The notes under the pieces were generated by a model. That model was not told the origin of the DNA and did no database searches. It saw nothing but the letters and a program-made list of their open reading frames with translations. The translations under genes were made by a program, and so were the position numbers. This document shows positions 15,341 through 24,159 of a DNA stretch of 64,000 nt, in pieces (within the stretch, counting starts at the first letter, position 1; each line of letters begins with the position of its first letter). The DNA comes from Ferruginibacter paludis (GTDB lineage: Bacteria > Bacteroidota > Bacteroidia > Chitinophagales > Chitinophagaceae): NCBI RefSeq assembly GCF_030409685.1, contig NZ_JAUFQJ010000003.1:62001-126000 (forward strand), written 5' to 3'.

Positions 15341-15348
15341 TAGTTTTG
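15341..15348 (+). promoter_or_regulatory. -7 promoter element for ribF
   Basis: TAGTTTTG, exact TAnnTTTG, 12 bases before the ribF ATG. The ribF transcript should have almost no leader. It is the same octamer as the divergent purM element. Confidence 0.5.
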
Positions 15349-15360
15349 CACCACTAAAAA

Positions 15361-16299
15361 ATGAAAGTTCACTACGATATACAGCACTTACCACCGTTCC
15401 GCAATGCCGTCATTACCATCGGCACATTTGATGGCCTGCACAATGGCCACCGCAAGATCATTGAACTGATGCAAAGCGAAGCAGCCAAAGTAAATGGCGA
15501 AACGGTGATTATTACGTTTGATCCACACCCAAGACAAATTGTGGCTAAAGAAAGGGCGCCTCTTTTTTTAATCAATACACCGGAAGAAAAAATCAGCCTG
15601 CTCGAAAAGTTAAATATTGATCACCTGGTAGTGATTCCTTTTACGGAAGCCTTCGCCAATCAAACTGCAGAAGCCTATATCAGCGATTTTTTAGTAAATA
15701 CTTTTCATCCGCATACGATTATCATTGGCTATGATCACCGTTTTGGTAAAGGCCGCAGCGGCGATTACAAATTGCTGGAAGAAAAGGCCGCCGAATATCA
15801 TTACGAAGTAAAAGAAATACCGGTGTACATGCTGGAAGATGTGACCATCAGCTCAACCAAAATTAGAGAAGCCATTTTACAGGGTGATGTGGATACAGCA
15901 CGCAATTGTTTAGGTTACGATTATTTTTTCAGCGGCATTGTAATTAAAGGCAATCAGCTCGGCCGCACCATTGGCTACCCCACTGCCAACCTGCAGATAA
16001 ACAATGAAAATAAACTGGTACCTGGTAACGGAGTATATGCTGTTATAATTCAAAATTCAACATTCAACATTCAAAAAGGGGGGATGATGAATATTGGTGT
16101 TCGCCCTACCGTGGATGGAACCAACCGGGTGATTGAAGTAAATATTTTTAATTTTGATGAAGCTATTTATGGAGAAACATTGACCATCACACTGATCAAA
16201 CATCTGCGGAGCGAAGTAAAATTTAACGGGCTGGATGCGCTGAAAGCGCAGCTGGCACTGGATAAGATTGCGGCAATGGAAGCGCTTCCTGAGTTATGA
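15361..16299 (+). CDS. ribF: Bifunctional riboflavin kinase / FAD synthetase
   Basis: 312 residues. The N-terminal FAD synthetase domain has the nucleotidyltransferase motif GTFDGLHNGH (about 21-30), VITFDPHPRQIV and ISSTKIREAI. The C-terminal riboflavin kinase domain has GNQLGRTIGYPTANL and GMMNIGVRPTV. The enzyme makes FMN and then FAD. Length is normal. Residues about 229-238 (between GVYAVI and GGMMNIG) are encoded by a four-unit heptamer array and lengthen a loop of the kinase domain. A second heptamer array begins in the last codons and supplies the stop codon. Confidence 0.95.
   Translation: MKVHYDIQHLPPFRNAVITIGTFDGLHNGHRKIIELMQSEAAKVNGETVIITFDPHPRQIVAKERAPLFLINTPEEKISLLEKLNIDHLVVIPFTEAFANQTAEAYISDFLVNTFHPHTIIIGYDHRFGKGRSGDYKLLEEKAAEYHYEVKEIPVYMLEDVTISSTKIREAILQGDVDTARNCLGYDYFFSGIVIKGNQLGRTIGYPTANLQINNENKLVPGNGVYAVIIQNSTFNIQKGGMMNIGVRPTVDGTNRVIEVNIFNFDEAIYGETLTITLIKHLRSEVKFNGLDALKAQLALDKIAAMEALPEL
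16047..16074. repeat. Heptamer array inside ribF, four units
   Basis: AATTCAA, AATTCAA, CATTCAA, CATTCAA: 28 bases in strict register within the riboflavin kinase coding sequence. Confidence 0.75.
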
Positions 16300-16318
16300 G
16301 TTATGAATTATAAGTTAT
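16291..16318. repeat. Heptamer array over the ribF stop codon, four units
   Basis: GAGTTAT, GAGTTAT, GAATTAT, AAGTTAT. The final Glu and Leu codons and the TGA stop of ribF (16291-16299) lie inside the array. Confidence 0.75.
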
Positions 16319-16552
16319 GGGTGCATTAACTTCTCAGCTTCTGCTATTTCCTGCTTAGATATTTCTTCACTGCGTTTGGGCGTTCGGGTTATGGTCCAAT
16401 AATGTTATTTTGTAAAAGAGTGCGACGCCTGTGAAGCTTAATTGCAGTACATCTGCCGGGCTTCAAAGAAAATAAAAAGCGGACAAAATTATATCCGAGC
16501 GATTTACTAAAACTCATCAGCCGATATTCTCCGGCGCGGCGGAGACAGGTTA

Positions 16553-17551
16553 TCATCCCATCATCTTTACCACCATTTCCTTCAGCAAACTGCCATCTGA
16601 TGTGCCGCTGTCGTTTACGCCAACACTTTTTAAATTGTATTCGTGCAATAAAAGTAAGGCTCTTTCTACTCCTTCATAACCATATATTTTTGCAGTGGCG
16701 ATGGCTTCTTTTGCGGCGAAGGGATTGTTGTAAAAAAATGGCTTGACTGCATTTTCGCTTTTGTCCGTCATACCAAAAATAATGTAGAGTTTGCTGAAAT
16801 AACCATACAGCGCGGGCAACACCAATTGTATGGGTGCGGCTTTGGGATTGCCATCAAAATACTGGATGATGCGGATGGCTTTTGCCAGGTCTTTTTTACT
16901 CATGGCGGCCTGCAGCTCAAAAGCATTATACTCTTTACTTACGCCAACATATTTTTCAATATCATCTTCAGTGATGGTTTTGCGTTGGCCGAGGTTGACC
17001 GTAATCTTTTCCAACTCATTTACAATACGGTTCAGGTCGTTGCCAAGGTGATCTACCAGTAACAAAACACCCTTCTGCGACATGCTGAAATCCTGCGCTT
17101 TGATATACTCCGTAACCCATTCTACCAGCTTGTATTCTTTGATCTTTTCTGAGGTAAATACTTCACCATCTTTCTTAATCGTCTTGTATAACTTGGTACG
17201 TTTGTCGAGCGTTTTTTCTTTATAGCTTACTACAAAAATGGTGGATGCAAGTGGATGTTCGATATAATTTTCCAGTTTATCAATGTCCTTCATTTGCTGG
17301 GCTTCCTTCAGCAGCACCACCTGCTTTTCAGCAAACATGGGATAGCGCATACAGGCATTTACAATGTCGCTCCAGTTGGCATCTTTGCCATAAAATACAG
17401 ACAGGTTAAAACCTGCCTCACTTTCCGGCAACAGGTGATGCTCGGCATAGTTCATAATTTTATCTATGTAATAATCTTCCTCTCCTTCCAGCCAGTACAC
17501 CGGCTTAAATGATCTTTTTTTCCAATCGCCTAAAATTTTTTCTGCAGACAT
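16553..17551 (-). CDS. holA: DNA polymerase III subunit delta
   Basis: 332 residues. HolA architecture: KPVYWLEGEEDYYIDKIMNYAEHHLL for the N-terminal AAA+-like domain without a working P-loop, then the domain around LLVDHLGNDLNRIVNELEKI, ending in the C-terminal collar helices (KLYIIFGM ... LLHEYNLKSVG). Delta opens the sliding clamp within the clamp loader. Length matches. It is convergent with ribF across about 250 bases that hold a heptamer array and no gene. Confidence 0.9.
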   Translation of the reverse strand: MSAEKILGDWKKRSFKPVYWLEGEEDYYIDKIMNYAEHHLLPESEAGFNLSVFYGKDANWSDIVNACMRYPMFAEKQVVLLKEAQQMKDIDKLENYIEHPLASTIFVVSYKEKTLDKRTKLYKTIKKDGEVFTSEKIKEYKLVEWVTEYIKAQDFSMSQKGVLLLVDHLGNDLNRIVNELEKITVNLGQRKTITEDDIEKYVGVSKEYNAFELQAAMSKKDLAKAIRIIQYFDGNPKAAPIQLVLPALYGYFSKLYIIFGMTDKSENAVKPFFYNNPFAAKEAIATAKIYGYEGVERALLLLHEYNLKSVGVNDSGTSDGSLLKEMVVKMMG

Positions 17552-17904
17552 GTGAGTTATAAAGTTTTTATTTCAGTTACACCAATACGGATGGCTTATG
17601 GCTGATTTTGTGATGTCTGATTTTTTTCTTTTGTGAATTACTTGCCTGATGTGGAAACAACAAAAATTAAAAATTTCGGAAGGTGTTTCGCGGCTTTCTC
17701 TGTCGCAAAAAATTTATTTTTTTTTTCGTTCCCCATTAATTTAATTACGTGTTGAGGGTGCAAGTTATATGATTTGGGTTTTGCAGAATGTTTATTAATA
17801 GCACAAACAACAAACAGAAATTCTAATTAACACTGTAAATTTTTGAATCTGACGTGTAAGTTAACGATCAAACGAATCGAGGAATCAGACATCAGACATA
17901 AAAT
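17552..17904. other. Gene-free stretch with heptamer-like repeats
   Basis: There is no coding frame with support. Near the left end GGCTGAT, TTTGTGA, TGTCTGA form a weak 7-base register (about 17610-17630). Two perfect ATCAGAC units lie at 17884-17897. A run of ten T lies at about 17717-17726. Nothing else was recognised. Confidence 0.5.
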
Positions 17905-18153
17905 TTATTTACCACTCTTCCACTGCTTCAAATGTTCCACCACTTCTTCCTGGCGTTTTAATTCTTCGGCTTCAATTTCTTTCATATCATCTTCTATTTC
18001 GTTCCATTCTTCATCTGTCAATTCATCTTCCACTACCGAAGAAGGGTTGTTAAATTTGATTACCACATCATGCAATACCTGCAATGCAGCCTCATTGTCC
18101 ATACCCATCACTATGTTTATGATTTTCTGTTTTACTATTTCAATGCTTGTCAT
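17905..18153 (-). CDS. Small acidic protein of unknown function
   Basis: 82 residues. An N-terminal helix (SIEIVKQKIINIVMGMDNEAALQVLHDVV) is followed by a strongly acidic stretch (about 40-70: EDELTDEEWNEIEDDMKEIEAEE) and a charged end that could form a short coiled coil. It resembles the size and layout of small antitoxin-like proteins, but no toxin partner is adjacent, so no function is assigned. It lies just downstream of a GlsB-type gene, separated by a terminator. Confidence 0.6.
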   Translation of the reverse strand: MTSIEIVKQKIINIVMGMDNEAALQVLHDVVIKFNNPSSVVEDELTDEEWNEIEDDMKEIEAEELKRQEEVVEHLKQWKSGK

Positions 18154-18188
18154 AAAAAAGATTTGTATAAAATTAAAACATTAGGCAT

Positions 18189-18218
18189 AAAAAAAGATAC
18201 CTCTTTACAAGGTATCTT
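18189..18218 (-). terminator. Terminator of the first GlsB-type gene
   Basis: Stem AAGATACC (18194-18201) and GGTATCTT (18211-18218), with the A-run on the left reading as a U-tract on the minus strand, 23 bases past the stop at 18241. Confidence 0.8.
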
Positions 18219-18240
18219 ATCAAATAATTTTGCAATAAAA

Positions 18241-18498
18241 TTAAATTCTTTTTGGAATAATCATATTCAACAAGGTCAATAAAAAGAATGCACCAAAGGC
18301 TGCCGTTAAAACATATCCCTGCCAATCCTGTCCGGAATTAATGCCAGTTGCAGCACAAACCACGTATCCTATCAAGCCACCGAAAATACCTGCCAGTACG
18401 CTTGCATTTAATTCCAGGTTATTGCCTTTAAATAATTTTCCTACCCAGCCGGCAAGTGCGCCATACGTTAATACAATTATAATTGCTAATGCTTCCAT
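18241..18498 (-). CDS. GlsB/YeaQ/YmgE-family small membrane protein
   Basis: 85 residues with three hydrophobic helices. The family glycine pattern is present (GALAGWVGKLF, AGIFGGLIGYVV, YVLTAAFGAFFLLTLLNMI). The family, once called transglycosylase-associated proteins, is linked to general stress in several bacteria; its action is unknown. A paralogue lies about 260 bases upstream on the same strand, with almost the same N-terminus (MEALAI versus MEAQAI) and the same ending (NLIIPRRI-type). Local duplication is likely, and each copy has its own terminator. Confidence 0.88.
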   Translation of the reverse strand: MEALAIIIVLTYGALAGWVGKLFKGNNLELNASVLAGIFGGLIGYVVCAATGINSGQDWQGYVLTAAFGAFFLLTLLNMIIPKRI

Positions 18499-18704
18499 AC
18501 TGTTTTCCTTAAAGGATTAAATAATAAAACGAATATTGTATGAGTTGCAATCCGCCTGCCAATTTTATCTATTCACAATACGAATGAAAACAAGGGAAAA
18601 TAGGGGAAATCGGGTATCGGATTCTACAGGTATTGATATGTAACGAACAAATGGTCATTTTATTTTAATGCAGTATCCTTTGGACCAACTAGACGTTGAC
18701 GGAC

Positions 18705-18740
18705 AGGCACAAAAAAAGACGCCTTTAATAAAGCGCCTTG
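18705..18740 (-). terminator. Imperfect terminator of the second GlsB-type gene
   Basis: Minus strand: a short stem around CGC/CTTT paired with AAAG/CG, followed by seven U (plus-strand A-run at about 18711-18717), 20-45 bases past the stop. The stem is weak but the U-tract is good. Confidence 0.5.
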
Positions 18741-18759
18741 TGATCATTTTTTCCCCTTA

Positions 18760-19020
18760 TCAAATTCGTCGCGGAATAATTAAATTCAGTACTGCGAGCA
18801 AGATACAGGCCCCAATACCGGCGGTTAAAATGTAACCTATCCATCCGCCTCCAAGGCTAATATGCAGCAAGCCGAATAACCAGTATCCGACAAAGCCTCC
18901 CAAAATTCCTACTATGATATTTCCGATCAACCCAAGTCCGCTTCCCTGGAATAATTGTGACCCCAGCCAGCCGGCGATTGCGCCTAAAATAAGTGTGATG
19001 ATAATTGCCTGTGCTTCCAT
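18760..19020 (-). CDS. GlsB/YeaQ/YmgE-family small membrane protein (paralogue)
   Basis: 86 residues from the ATG at 19020. An upstream ATG at 19059 would add 13 residues, but the neighbouring paralogue starts at the equivalent of the inner Met (MEAQAII versus MEALAII), so the inner start is chosen. Three membrane helices and the family glycines are present (GAIAGWLGSQLF, IIVGILGGFVGYWLF, GYILTAGIGACILLAVLNLIIP). Stress-related envelope role by family; mechanism unknown. Confidence 0.87.
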   Translation of the reverse strand: MEAQAIIITLILGAIAGWLGSQLFQGSGLGLIGNIIVGILGGFVGYWLFGLLHISLGGGWIGYILTAGIGACILLAVLNLIIPRRI

Positions 19021-19238
19021 GATTTTTTGTTTAAAGGTTTTTAAATACAATTCCTCCATTCAAATGCAATCTGCCTGCCAGTAATAATTACCTTATGCTT
19101 AACACGTTTTATTTGTTTTCAATCTAAATGCTGGGTCATTATTTCTACAGTTTATGCTATTTTTTGGAAGCGGGTTTTAATACAGGATCAAATTTCATTG
19201 ATTTTCTCTTCAGATCAGGCCGCGACCTGAACCTACGA

Positions 19239-19263
19239 AAAAACCCCGCGGTATGCCGGGGTA
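19239..19263 (-). terminator. Terminator of smc
   Basis: Stem ACCCCG (19244-19249) and CGGGGT (19258-19263) with an A-run on the left (U-tract on the minus strand), 42 bases past the smc stop. Confidence 0.8.
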
Positions 19264-19304
19264 TATTTCAAATTCATGTAATTCGTGATTAAAAATTCGT
19301 GCTG

Positions 19305-22300
19305 TTAATTTAATGATCTGAAATCCACCGGAACCAGCTTACTTACGCCTGGCTCCTGCATGGTTACACCATAAATCACATCTACGGCACTCATCGTTTG
19401 TTTGTTGTGTGTAACAATGATAAACTGGCTATTCTCGCTAAACTGCTTGATCATCTTTGTAAACTTGCCTACGTTCGCATCATCCAGTGGCGCATCTACT
19501 TCATCCAATATACAAAAAGGTGCAGGTTTAATTAAATAGATGGCAAACAATAAAGCAGTTGCCGTTAATGTTTTTTCTCCACCACTTAACTGCCCTATCG
19601 ACGACGGCCGTTTACCTTTTGGTTTGGCCACGATATCAATTCCTGTTTCGGCCAGGTTGGTCGGATCAACCAATACCATATCTGCCGTATCATCTTCTGT
19701 AAACAGCGCTTTAAATACTTTCTGAAAATTATCTCTCACTTTATTAAACGTATCCAGGAACTGCTGGTTGGCCGTGGCTTCTACTTCCTGTATGGTTTGC
19801 ATCAGGCTGTCTTTAGCGGTTACCAGATCATTCTTCTGTTCCATGATAAACTCATAGCGCTTCTTCATTTCGGTGTACGCTTCAATTGCAGTCGGGTTTA
19901 TCTCACCAATATTTTCCAGGCGTTTGCGCATGCGGTCATTCTTCTCCTGTAAATCTTCCAATGGAACGTCACCAGTTCTTGGCTCATCAATGATGGTATC
20001 CAGATCAATTTTAAACTCTACCTGCAGCCTTTCTTTCATACCTGCCAGTTGCAGTTTTAATTCGGTGAGTTTATCTTTTATTTCACTTAATAAATGGTCA
20101 ATCGTTTCCTTTGATTTTTGTTTGTGGCGCAGCTCGCTTTCCTTTGCTGCCAGTGCATTGCGTAAATTATAATAAGCCTGGTCGGCTTCATTTAATTTCT
20201 TTTCTTCCACATCTTTATTCATCAGCAAGTCCTTCACCAATGTTTCCAGTTCACTCAATGTGGCGGCGGTTTCACCAATGCTGGCGGCAGCTTCAGTTAA
20301 CTGAACTGTACTGCTTTCTATCTGAATTTTCAAATCATTTAACTGGCGGCTCTTAAATTCAAACTCCTGTTTTAAAGACACCACTTTGCTTTGCTGGCGG
20401 GTAAACTGCAGGTTGCCATCATTGTAAGTAGCTGTAGCAAAATTGTATTCCTGCTCGGCCGAAGCATAATCCTGTTCTACTCCCTGCATTGTATCGCCCA
20501 GTTCTTCCAATTGGGTATTCAGCTTTTCCAGTTCCTCCCTGGTGTTGGCAATCGCATCGTGACTTGTTTCCAATTGTTCCTGCAAATCATCAATTCTTTT
20601 GCTGCTCGTTTCTTCCAAATGGTGCAGGTTCTCAATTTTATTCTGCAGGCTAAACACATGATTCGTAAGATTATTTATGTCCTGCTGTGTTTGCTTAATA
20701 GCATTTTCTTTCAGCTGCTCATTAAAAGCAATCACTTCATTGTGGCGGGCCTGTATGGTTGCTTTCAGTTCATTCACCACAATTTCCTGCGCACTGATTT
20801 CTTCTACCAGCTTTTCTAAATTCTTCGCACGGCCAATCTTCTTACCTTCAAACAAACCAACGCTGCCGCCGGTAAGGGAATATTTGCCTTTTACATATTT
20901 ACCCGTTTTTTCCAGTACCACCGCTCCATTGCTGTTGGTAAGTGCTTCTTCATCTTCTGCTATAAAAACATTGCCCAGCAAGTGTTTGGCAAGATGAGCA
21001 TATTTTCCTTCCACTTCGATTACACTTAGCGCAGGTATTGTTCTTTCCGGCTGGTGACTTTCTTCAAAACCGGTAAATTTATCCTGTAAAAAGAAATTGG
21101 CTTTGCCCTTTTTATTATCATCCAGCAAATGGATCGCCTTCAATCCTTCTTCTAAATTATTTACCACGTAATAATTCAGGTAAGGTTCCAATACATTTTC
21201 TACCGCCGCACGATACTCCGGTTGTACATAAATGATATCACTCAGCAACGGCGCTTCATGATTCCAGTTAGGATTTTTATGCAAAAACTTTACGCTCTCA
21301 GGATAGCCTTCCATGCTATCCACCAGGCTCTTCAGCAAGGCGTATTCATTTTTCTTGCTATCGAATTTTCTATTTTCTTCTGCGAGTTCTCCACGCAGTT
21401 TTTCCAGCATACTTTGCGTTTGAAAAATCTGTTCTTTCGTAAACTCGTGGTGATCCTGCAATTGCTGCAAGTCAACCTTCTTTTGCTCCAGCTCATCCGC
21501 CTTCACTTTCCGGTCGGCTTCCAGTTGTTGCAACTGGCTTTGGCGCTGACTCTTTTCATCCTGTATCTGAACAATGGTACGTTGTACATTTTGAATGCTG
21601 GTATCGGCCACCGCTACTTTCTTTTCTGCGTCAAACTGGTTTCGTTGTATGGCCTGGTTTTCCCGGCGCAGGGCATCAATGCTGCTGCGTTTTTCATCAA
21701 ACGTTTGGCGCTTGTCTTCCACCGCATTTTTCAATTCTTCCAACCGGCCTTCCAGTTCTTCCAGCTTCTGTTCGTCTTCACCAATTTGCACACTGGTAAA
21801 CTGGATACTTTCATCCAACCCCTTTAATTGTCCGCCTGCTTTTTGTAAAAAATCATTCAGGCTGGTTTCCCGTTCTCTTAAATATTGCAGGCGTTGTGCC
21901 GCTAAGCTTTTTTCACTTTCCTTGCTACGCACGGCACCCAGCATATCGTTAAAGGCATGCTGCATATCCTGCAGATTTTTTTCCTGTGTAATAAAGCCCA
22001 GTTTTTCCGCCTCCAGCGCTGCTTCTTCCAGGGCTATGGCTGCTTCCAACTCGATGCGCTTGTCCACCTCGGTTTGCTGCTGGTGATTCAGGTCGCGGTA
22101 GGTAATGTTAAACCCCTCCAGCGCTGCCTTGGCTAGCTCAATACTCACTTCCTTATATTCCTTCTTTATCTCAAAATACTTCTCTGCTTTTTTTGCCTGG
22201 CTTTCCAGGCTCTTCAGCTGGTTATTGATCTCAAACAGTAAATCTTCAATACGGGCCAAATCCTGCTCTGTAGCATCCAGTTTTAACTTGGCTTCTTTTT

Positions 22301-22820
22301 TACGGGTTTTGTAAATAGTTATCCCCGCTGCCTGTTCCAGCATTTTACGACGGCTATTCTCTTTATCCTTGATAATATCATCCACCATGCCCAGTTCAAT
22401 GATGGCATAACTGTCCGTGCTAACGCCGGTATCCATAAACAAATTATGAATATCCTTCAGGCGACAAGCCACATCATTCAGGCGGTATTCGCTTTCCCCG
22501 TTTTTATAATATTTACGGGTAACTGTTACCATATTAAATTCAGTTGGCAACAGGTTTTTGGTATTTTCAAAAGTGAGGCTCACTTCTGCCAGCCCGCTTG
22601 CAGAGCGGCTTTTGCTACCGTTAAACACCAGGCTCTCCAGATTTTCGCTTCGCAGGTTGCTTATTTTATGCTCGCCGATTACCCAGCGGATACTATCAAT
22701 GATATTGCTTTTACCACAGCCATTGGGCCCGATAACACCGGTAATACCCTCATCAAAATTGAGTACGGTTTTATCAGCAAAACTTTTAAATCCTTTTATT
22801 TCAAGACTCTTTAAACGCAC
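19305..22820 (-). CDS. smc: Chromosome partition protein SMC
   Basis: 1171 residues from a GTG at 22820. Walker A GPNGCGKSN lies near residue 32. Long coiled coils are broken by the hinge (about 520-680, with LSVIEVEGKYAHLAKHLLG and GKYVKGKYSLTGGSVG). The C-terminal head carries the signature QLSGGEKTLTATALLFAIYL and Walker B CILDEVDAPLDDANV. SMC with its kleisin and KITE partners compacts and segregates the chromosome. The GTG gives the standard start RLKSLEIKGFKSF. An upstream TTG at 22847 is less likely because a -7 element covers it, so it would not be in the transcript. No scpA or scpB is adjacent. Confidence 0.96.
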   Translation of the reverse strand: MRLKSLEIKGFKSFADKTVLNFDEGITGVIGPNGCGKSNIIDSIRWVIGEHKISNLRSENLESLVFNGSKSRSASGLAEVSLTFENTKNLLPTEFNMVTVTRKYYKNGESEYRLNDVACRLKDIHNLFMDTGVSTDSYAIIELGMVDDIIKDKENSRRKMLEQAAGITIYKTRKKEAKLKLDATEQDLARIEDLLFEINNQLKSLESQAKKAEKYFEIKKEYKEVSIELAKAALEGFNITYRDLNHQQQTEVDKRIELEAAIALEEAALEAEKLGFITQEKNLQDMQHAFNDMLGAVRSKESEKSLAAQRLQYLRERETSLNDFLQKAGGQLKGLDESIQFTSVQIGEDEQKLEELEGRLEELKNAVEDKRQTFDEKRSSIDALRRENQAIQRNQFDAEKKVAVADTSIQNVQRTIVQIQDEKSQRQSQLQQLEADRKVKADELEQKKVDLQQLQDHHEFTKEQIFQTQSMLEKLRGELAEENRKFDSKKNEYALLKSLVDSMEGYPESVKFLHKNPNWNHEAPLLSDIIYVQPEYRAAVENVLEPYLNYYVVNNLEEGLKAIHLLDDNKKGKANFFLQDKFTGFEESHQPERTIPALSVIEVEGKYAHLAKHLLGNVFIAEDEEALTNSNGAVVLEKTGKYVKGKYSLTGGSVGLFEGKKIGRAKNLEKLVEEISAQEIVVNELKATIQARHNEVIAFNEQLKENAIKQTQQDINNLTNHVFSLQNKIENLHHLEETSSKRIDDLQEQLETSHDAIANTREELEKLNTQLEELGDTMQGVEQDYASAEQEYNFATATYNDGNLQFTRQQSKVVSLKQEFEFKSRQLNDLKIQIESSTVQLTEAAASIGETAATLSELETLVKDLLMNKDVEEKKLNEADQAYYNLRNALAAKESELRHKQKSKETIDHLLSEIKDKLTELKLQLAGMKERLQVEFKIDLDTIIDEPRTGDVPLEDLQEKNDRMRKRLENIGEINPTAIEAYTEMKKRYEFIMEQKNDLVTAKDSLMQTIQEVEATANQQFLDTFNKVRDNFQKVFKALFTEDDTADMVLVDPTNLAETGIDIVAKPKGKRPSSIGQLSGGEKTLTATALLFAIYLIKPAPFCILDEVDAPLDDANVGKFTKMIKQFSENSQFIIVTHNKQTMSAVDVIYGVTMQEPGVSKLVPVDFRSLN

Positions 22821-22844
22821 GGTTCTATAATTTAAGTAAGAGGG

Positions 22845-22852
22845 CAAATATA
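22845..22852 (-). promoter_or_regulatory. -7 promoter element for smc
   Basis: On the minus strand this reads TATATTTG, exact TAnnTTTG, 25 bases upstream of the GTG start. It decides the start: the alternative TTG codon overlaps it. Confidence 0.6.
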
Positions 22853-23177
22853 GCCCAATGGTTTAGAAAGTGAATTTGAATGTATGCACGAGTTATTCAC
22901 GGTTATTCACAGGTTTCTACCATACAGATTATAAATAATGCCTATTTATTAAAATGGTATTTTGGTCCGGCCGGCGACAACTTTAGGGAAAATTGTTCCA
23001 TCTTCCTCTTTTACTTTTAATGCTTTGAGAACTTTATAGAATCACCTGAAGGTCTTTATCTTTTGAAGATTATCAAAAGTAATTTTTGCCTTTTTTACAT
23101 TTTAAATTAAAACTCATCCAATCAGAAATGCTGCTGTTACACTTCTGTACAACAGCCCAAAAACGTACCGGAAAATA
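22853..23177. other. Gene-free stretch upstream of smc
   Basis: No coding frame with support. Two direct 9-mers close to the DnaA box lie at 22893-22901 (TTATTCACG) and 22903-22911 (TTATTCACA). A small hairpin CTTTTGA/TCAAAAG lies at 23060-23079, about 100 bases past the end of the 23178 gene, and may end its transcript. Confidence 0.5.
22893..22911 (+). promoter_or_regulatory. Pair of DnaA-box-like 9-mers upstream of smc
   Basis: TTATTCACG and TTATTCACA in direct repeat, 10 bases apart. The second fits the relaxed DnaA-box consensus TTWTNCACA. They lie about 40-60 bases upstream of the smc -7 element. Binding is inferred only. Confidence 0.3.
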
Positions 23178-23996
23178 TTACTCAACTTCAATTGCAGAAA
23201 ATTCGTCACTACCTTTTTCAGTATCCATAGTTAAAAGATCCGGTCGCCAACCAGACGCATTAGCAAAAATAAATTTAACGCCAGCCTTTAGGTAAATTTG
23301 TCGCCCAAATTTTATATTTATATTTTGAGTTGTTTCCTTTTGATTAAATAGTTTGGCTGATAATTTAAAGTTCCCCTCTTTAAAAACTTTAAAAACATAT
23401 GCCACGCCATTTTTTGATGAACAAATAATATTATCATCAAAATATAAATTATACTCTCCCTTGAATCCCGCAAATCTAGCGGGCCTGTATACATACAGTA
23501 AAGCAAAAGAAGACTTAGCGGTAAAATTTAATTTTTTGCCAGATATATTTGCTGGTATAACCTCAAATAAGGCGTTATTTGTTGGGCCTGATTTCTTTTG
23601 ACTCCATATTGTATCCGCCAAAAGATATTTACCCGCCACTTTATCAATAAATATTTGGTAACTGTAAAAGTCATTCGTTACGGTCTCTATTTTGGTAACC
23701 AAATGATGTGCCCCAGAAAAGCTTTTCATTTCTTCGGTTAATTTTGCACTTCCCGAAATATAAGTGAGGCTATAAGTACAATCATTTAGCCAACTCACTT
23801 TCCATAAGCTACTGTCTCCTGTAGCCAAGTCTGTTTCTTTTTGAATATCACCTTTACGATTTAACTGATATTGTTTGGATGTATTTTTAGGATAAGAATA
23901 AAACACTCCTTCATTTACATCTTTACAGTTCTTTACCTGAGCTAAATCTTTCCGGAAAATTAAGCAGGCCAATAAAAGAAGCAACAGGTTTTTCAT
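23178..23996 (-). CDS. Secreted protein with C-terminal DUF2846-like domain
   Basis: 272 residues. The N-terminal signal peptide (LLLLLLACLIF ... LAQ) predicts export. The N-terminal part (about 25-120) has paired Cys and a TYSLTYISG beta pattern typical of small Bacteroidota periplasmic proteins. The C-terminal half (about 165-250) resembles DUF2846: ALLYVYRPARFAG, YNLYFDDNIICSSKNGVAYVF, and a late QIYLKAGVKF strand. DUF2846 proteins are envelope proteins of unknown role. Transcribed alone. Confidence 0.7.
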   Translation of the reverse strand: MKNLLLLLLACLIFRKDLAQVKNCKDVNEGVFYSYPKNTSKQYQLNRKGDIQKETDLATGDSSLWKVSWLNDCTYSLTYISGSAKLTEEMKSFSGAHHLVTKIETVTNDFYSYQIFIDKVAGKYLLADTIWSQKKSGPTNNALFEVIPANISGKKLNFTAKSSFALLYVYRPARFAGFKGEYNLYFDDNIICSSKNGVAYVFKVFKEGNFKLSAKLFNQKETTQNINIKFGRQIYLKAGVKFIFANASGWRPDLLTMDTEKGSDEFSAIEVE

Positions 23997-24104
23997 TGTA
24001 ATTAATTTAAATAGAATGGTGGTTGATGTTAATAGGTAAGTGATTTTTCTTTAATTGTTTTATTTCAATCTTTTCACTTTCTTATTTTGGTCAACTTAAG
24101 TCAA

Positions 24105-24145
24105 CAAAAAAGAAATCCCTCTTACTAACAAAGCAAGAGGGATTT
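24105..24145 (-). terminator. Terminator of the DUF805 gene
   Basis: The 11-bp stem AAATCCCTCTT (24113-24123) and AAGAGGGATTT (24135-24145) has an A-run to its left, giving a U-tract on the minus strand, 15 bases past the stop. Confidence 0.85.
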
Positions 24146-24159
24146 GATTATGGAAAATA

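Noticed and set aside
16320..16552. Possible mobile-element remnant between ribF and holA (GC-rich GGGCGTTCGGG, CTCCGGCGCGGCGGAG)
   Set aside because: Only short motifs are visible, with no open frame and no flanking repeats; I could not confirm copies elsewhere in the window.
18760..19059. Longer form of the second GlsB-type protein
   Set aside because: The adjacent paralogue begins at the equivalent inner Met, so the 13 extra residues are unlikely.
20391..22314. Several long plus-strand frames opposite smc
   Set aside because: Coiled-coil coding on the minus strand produces long antisense frames; their products are low complexity and smc has full-length support.
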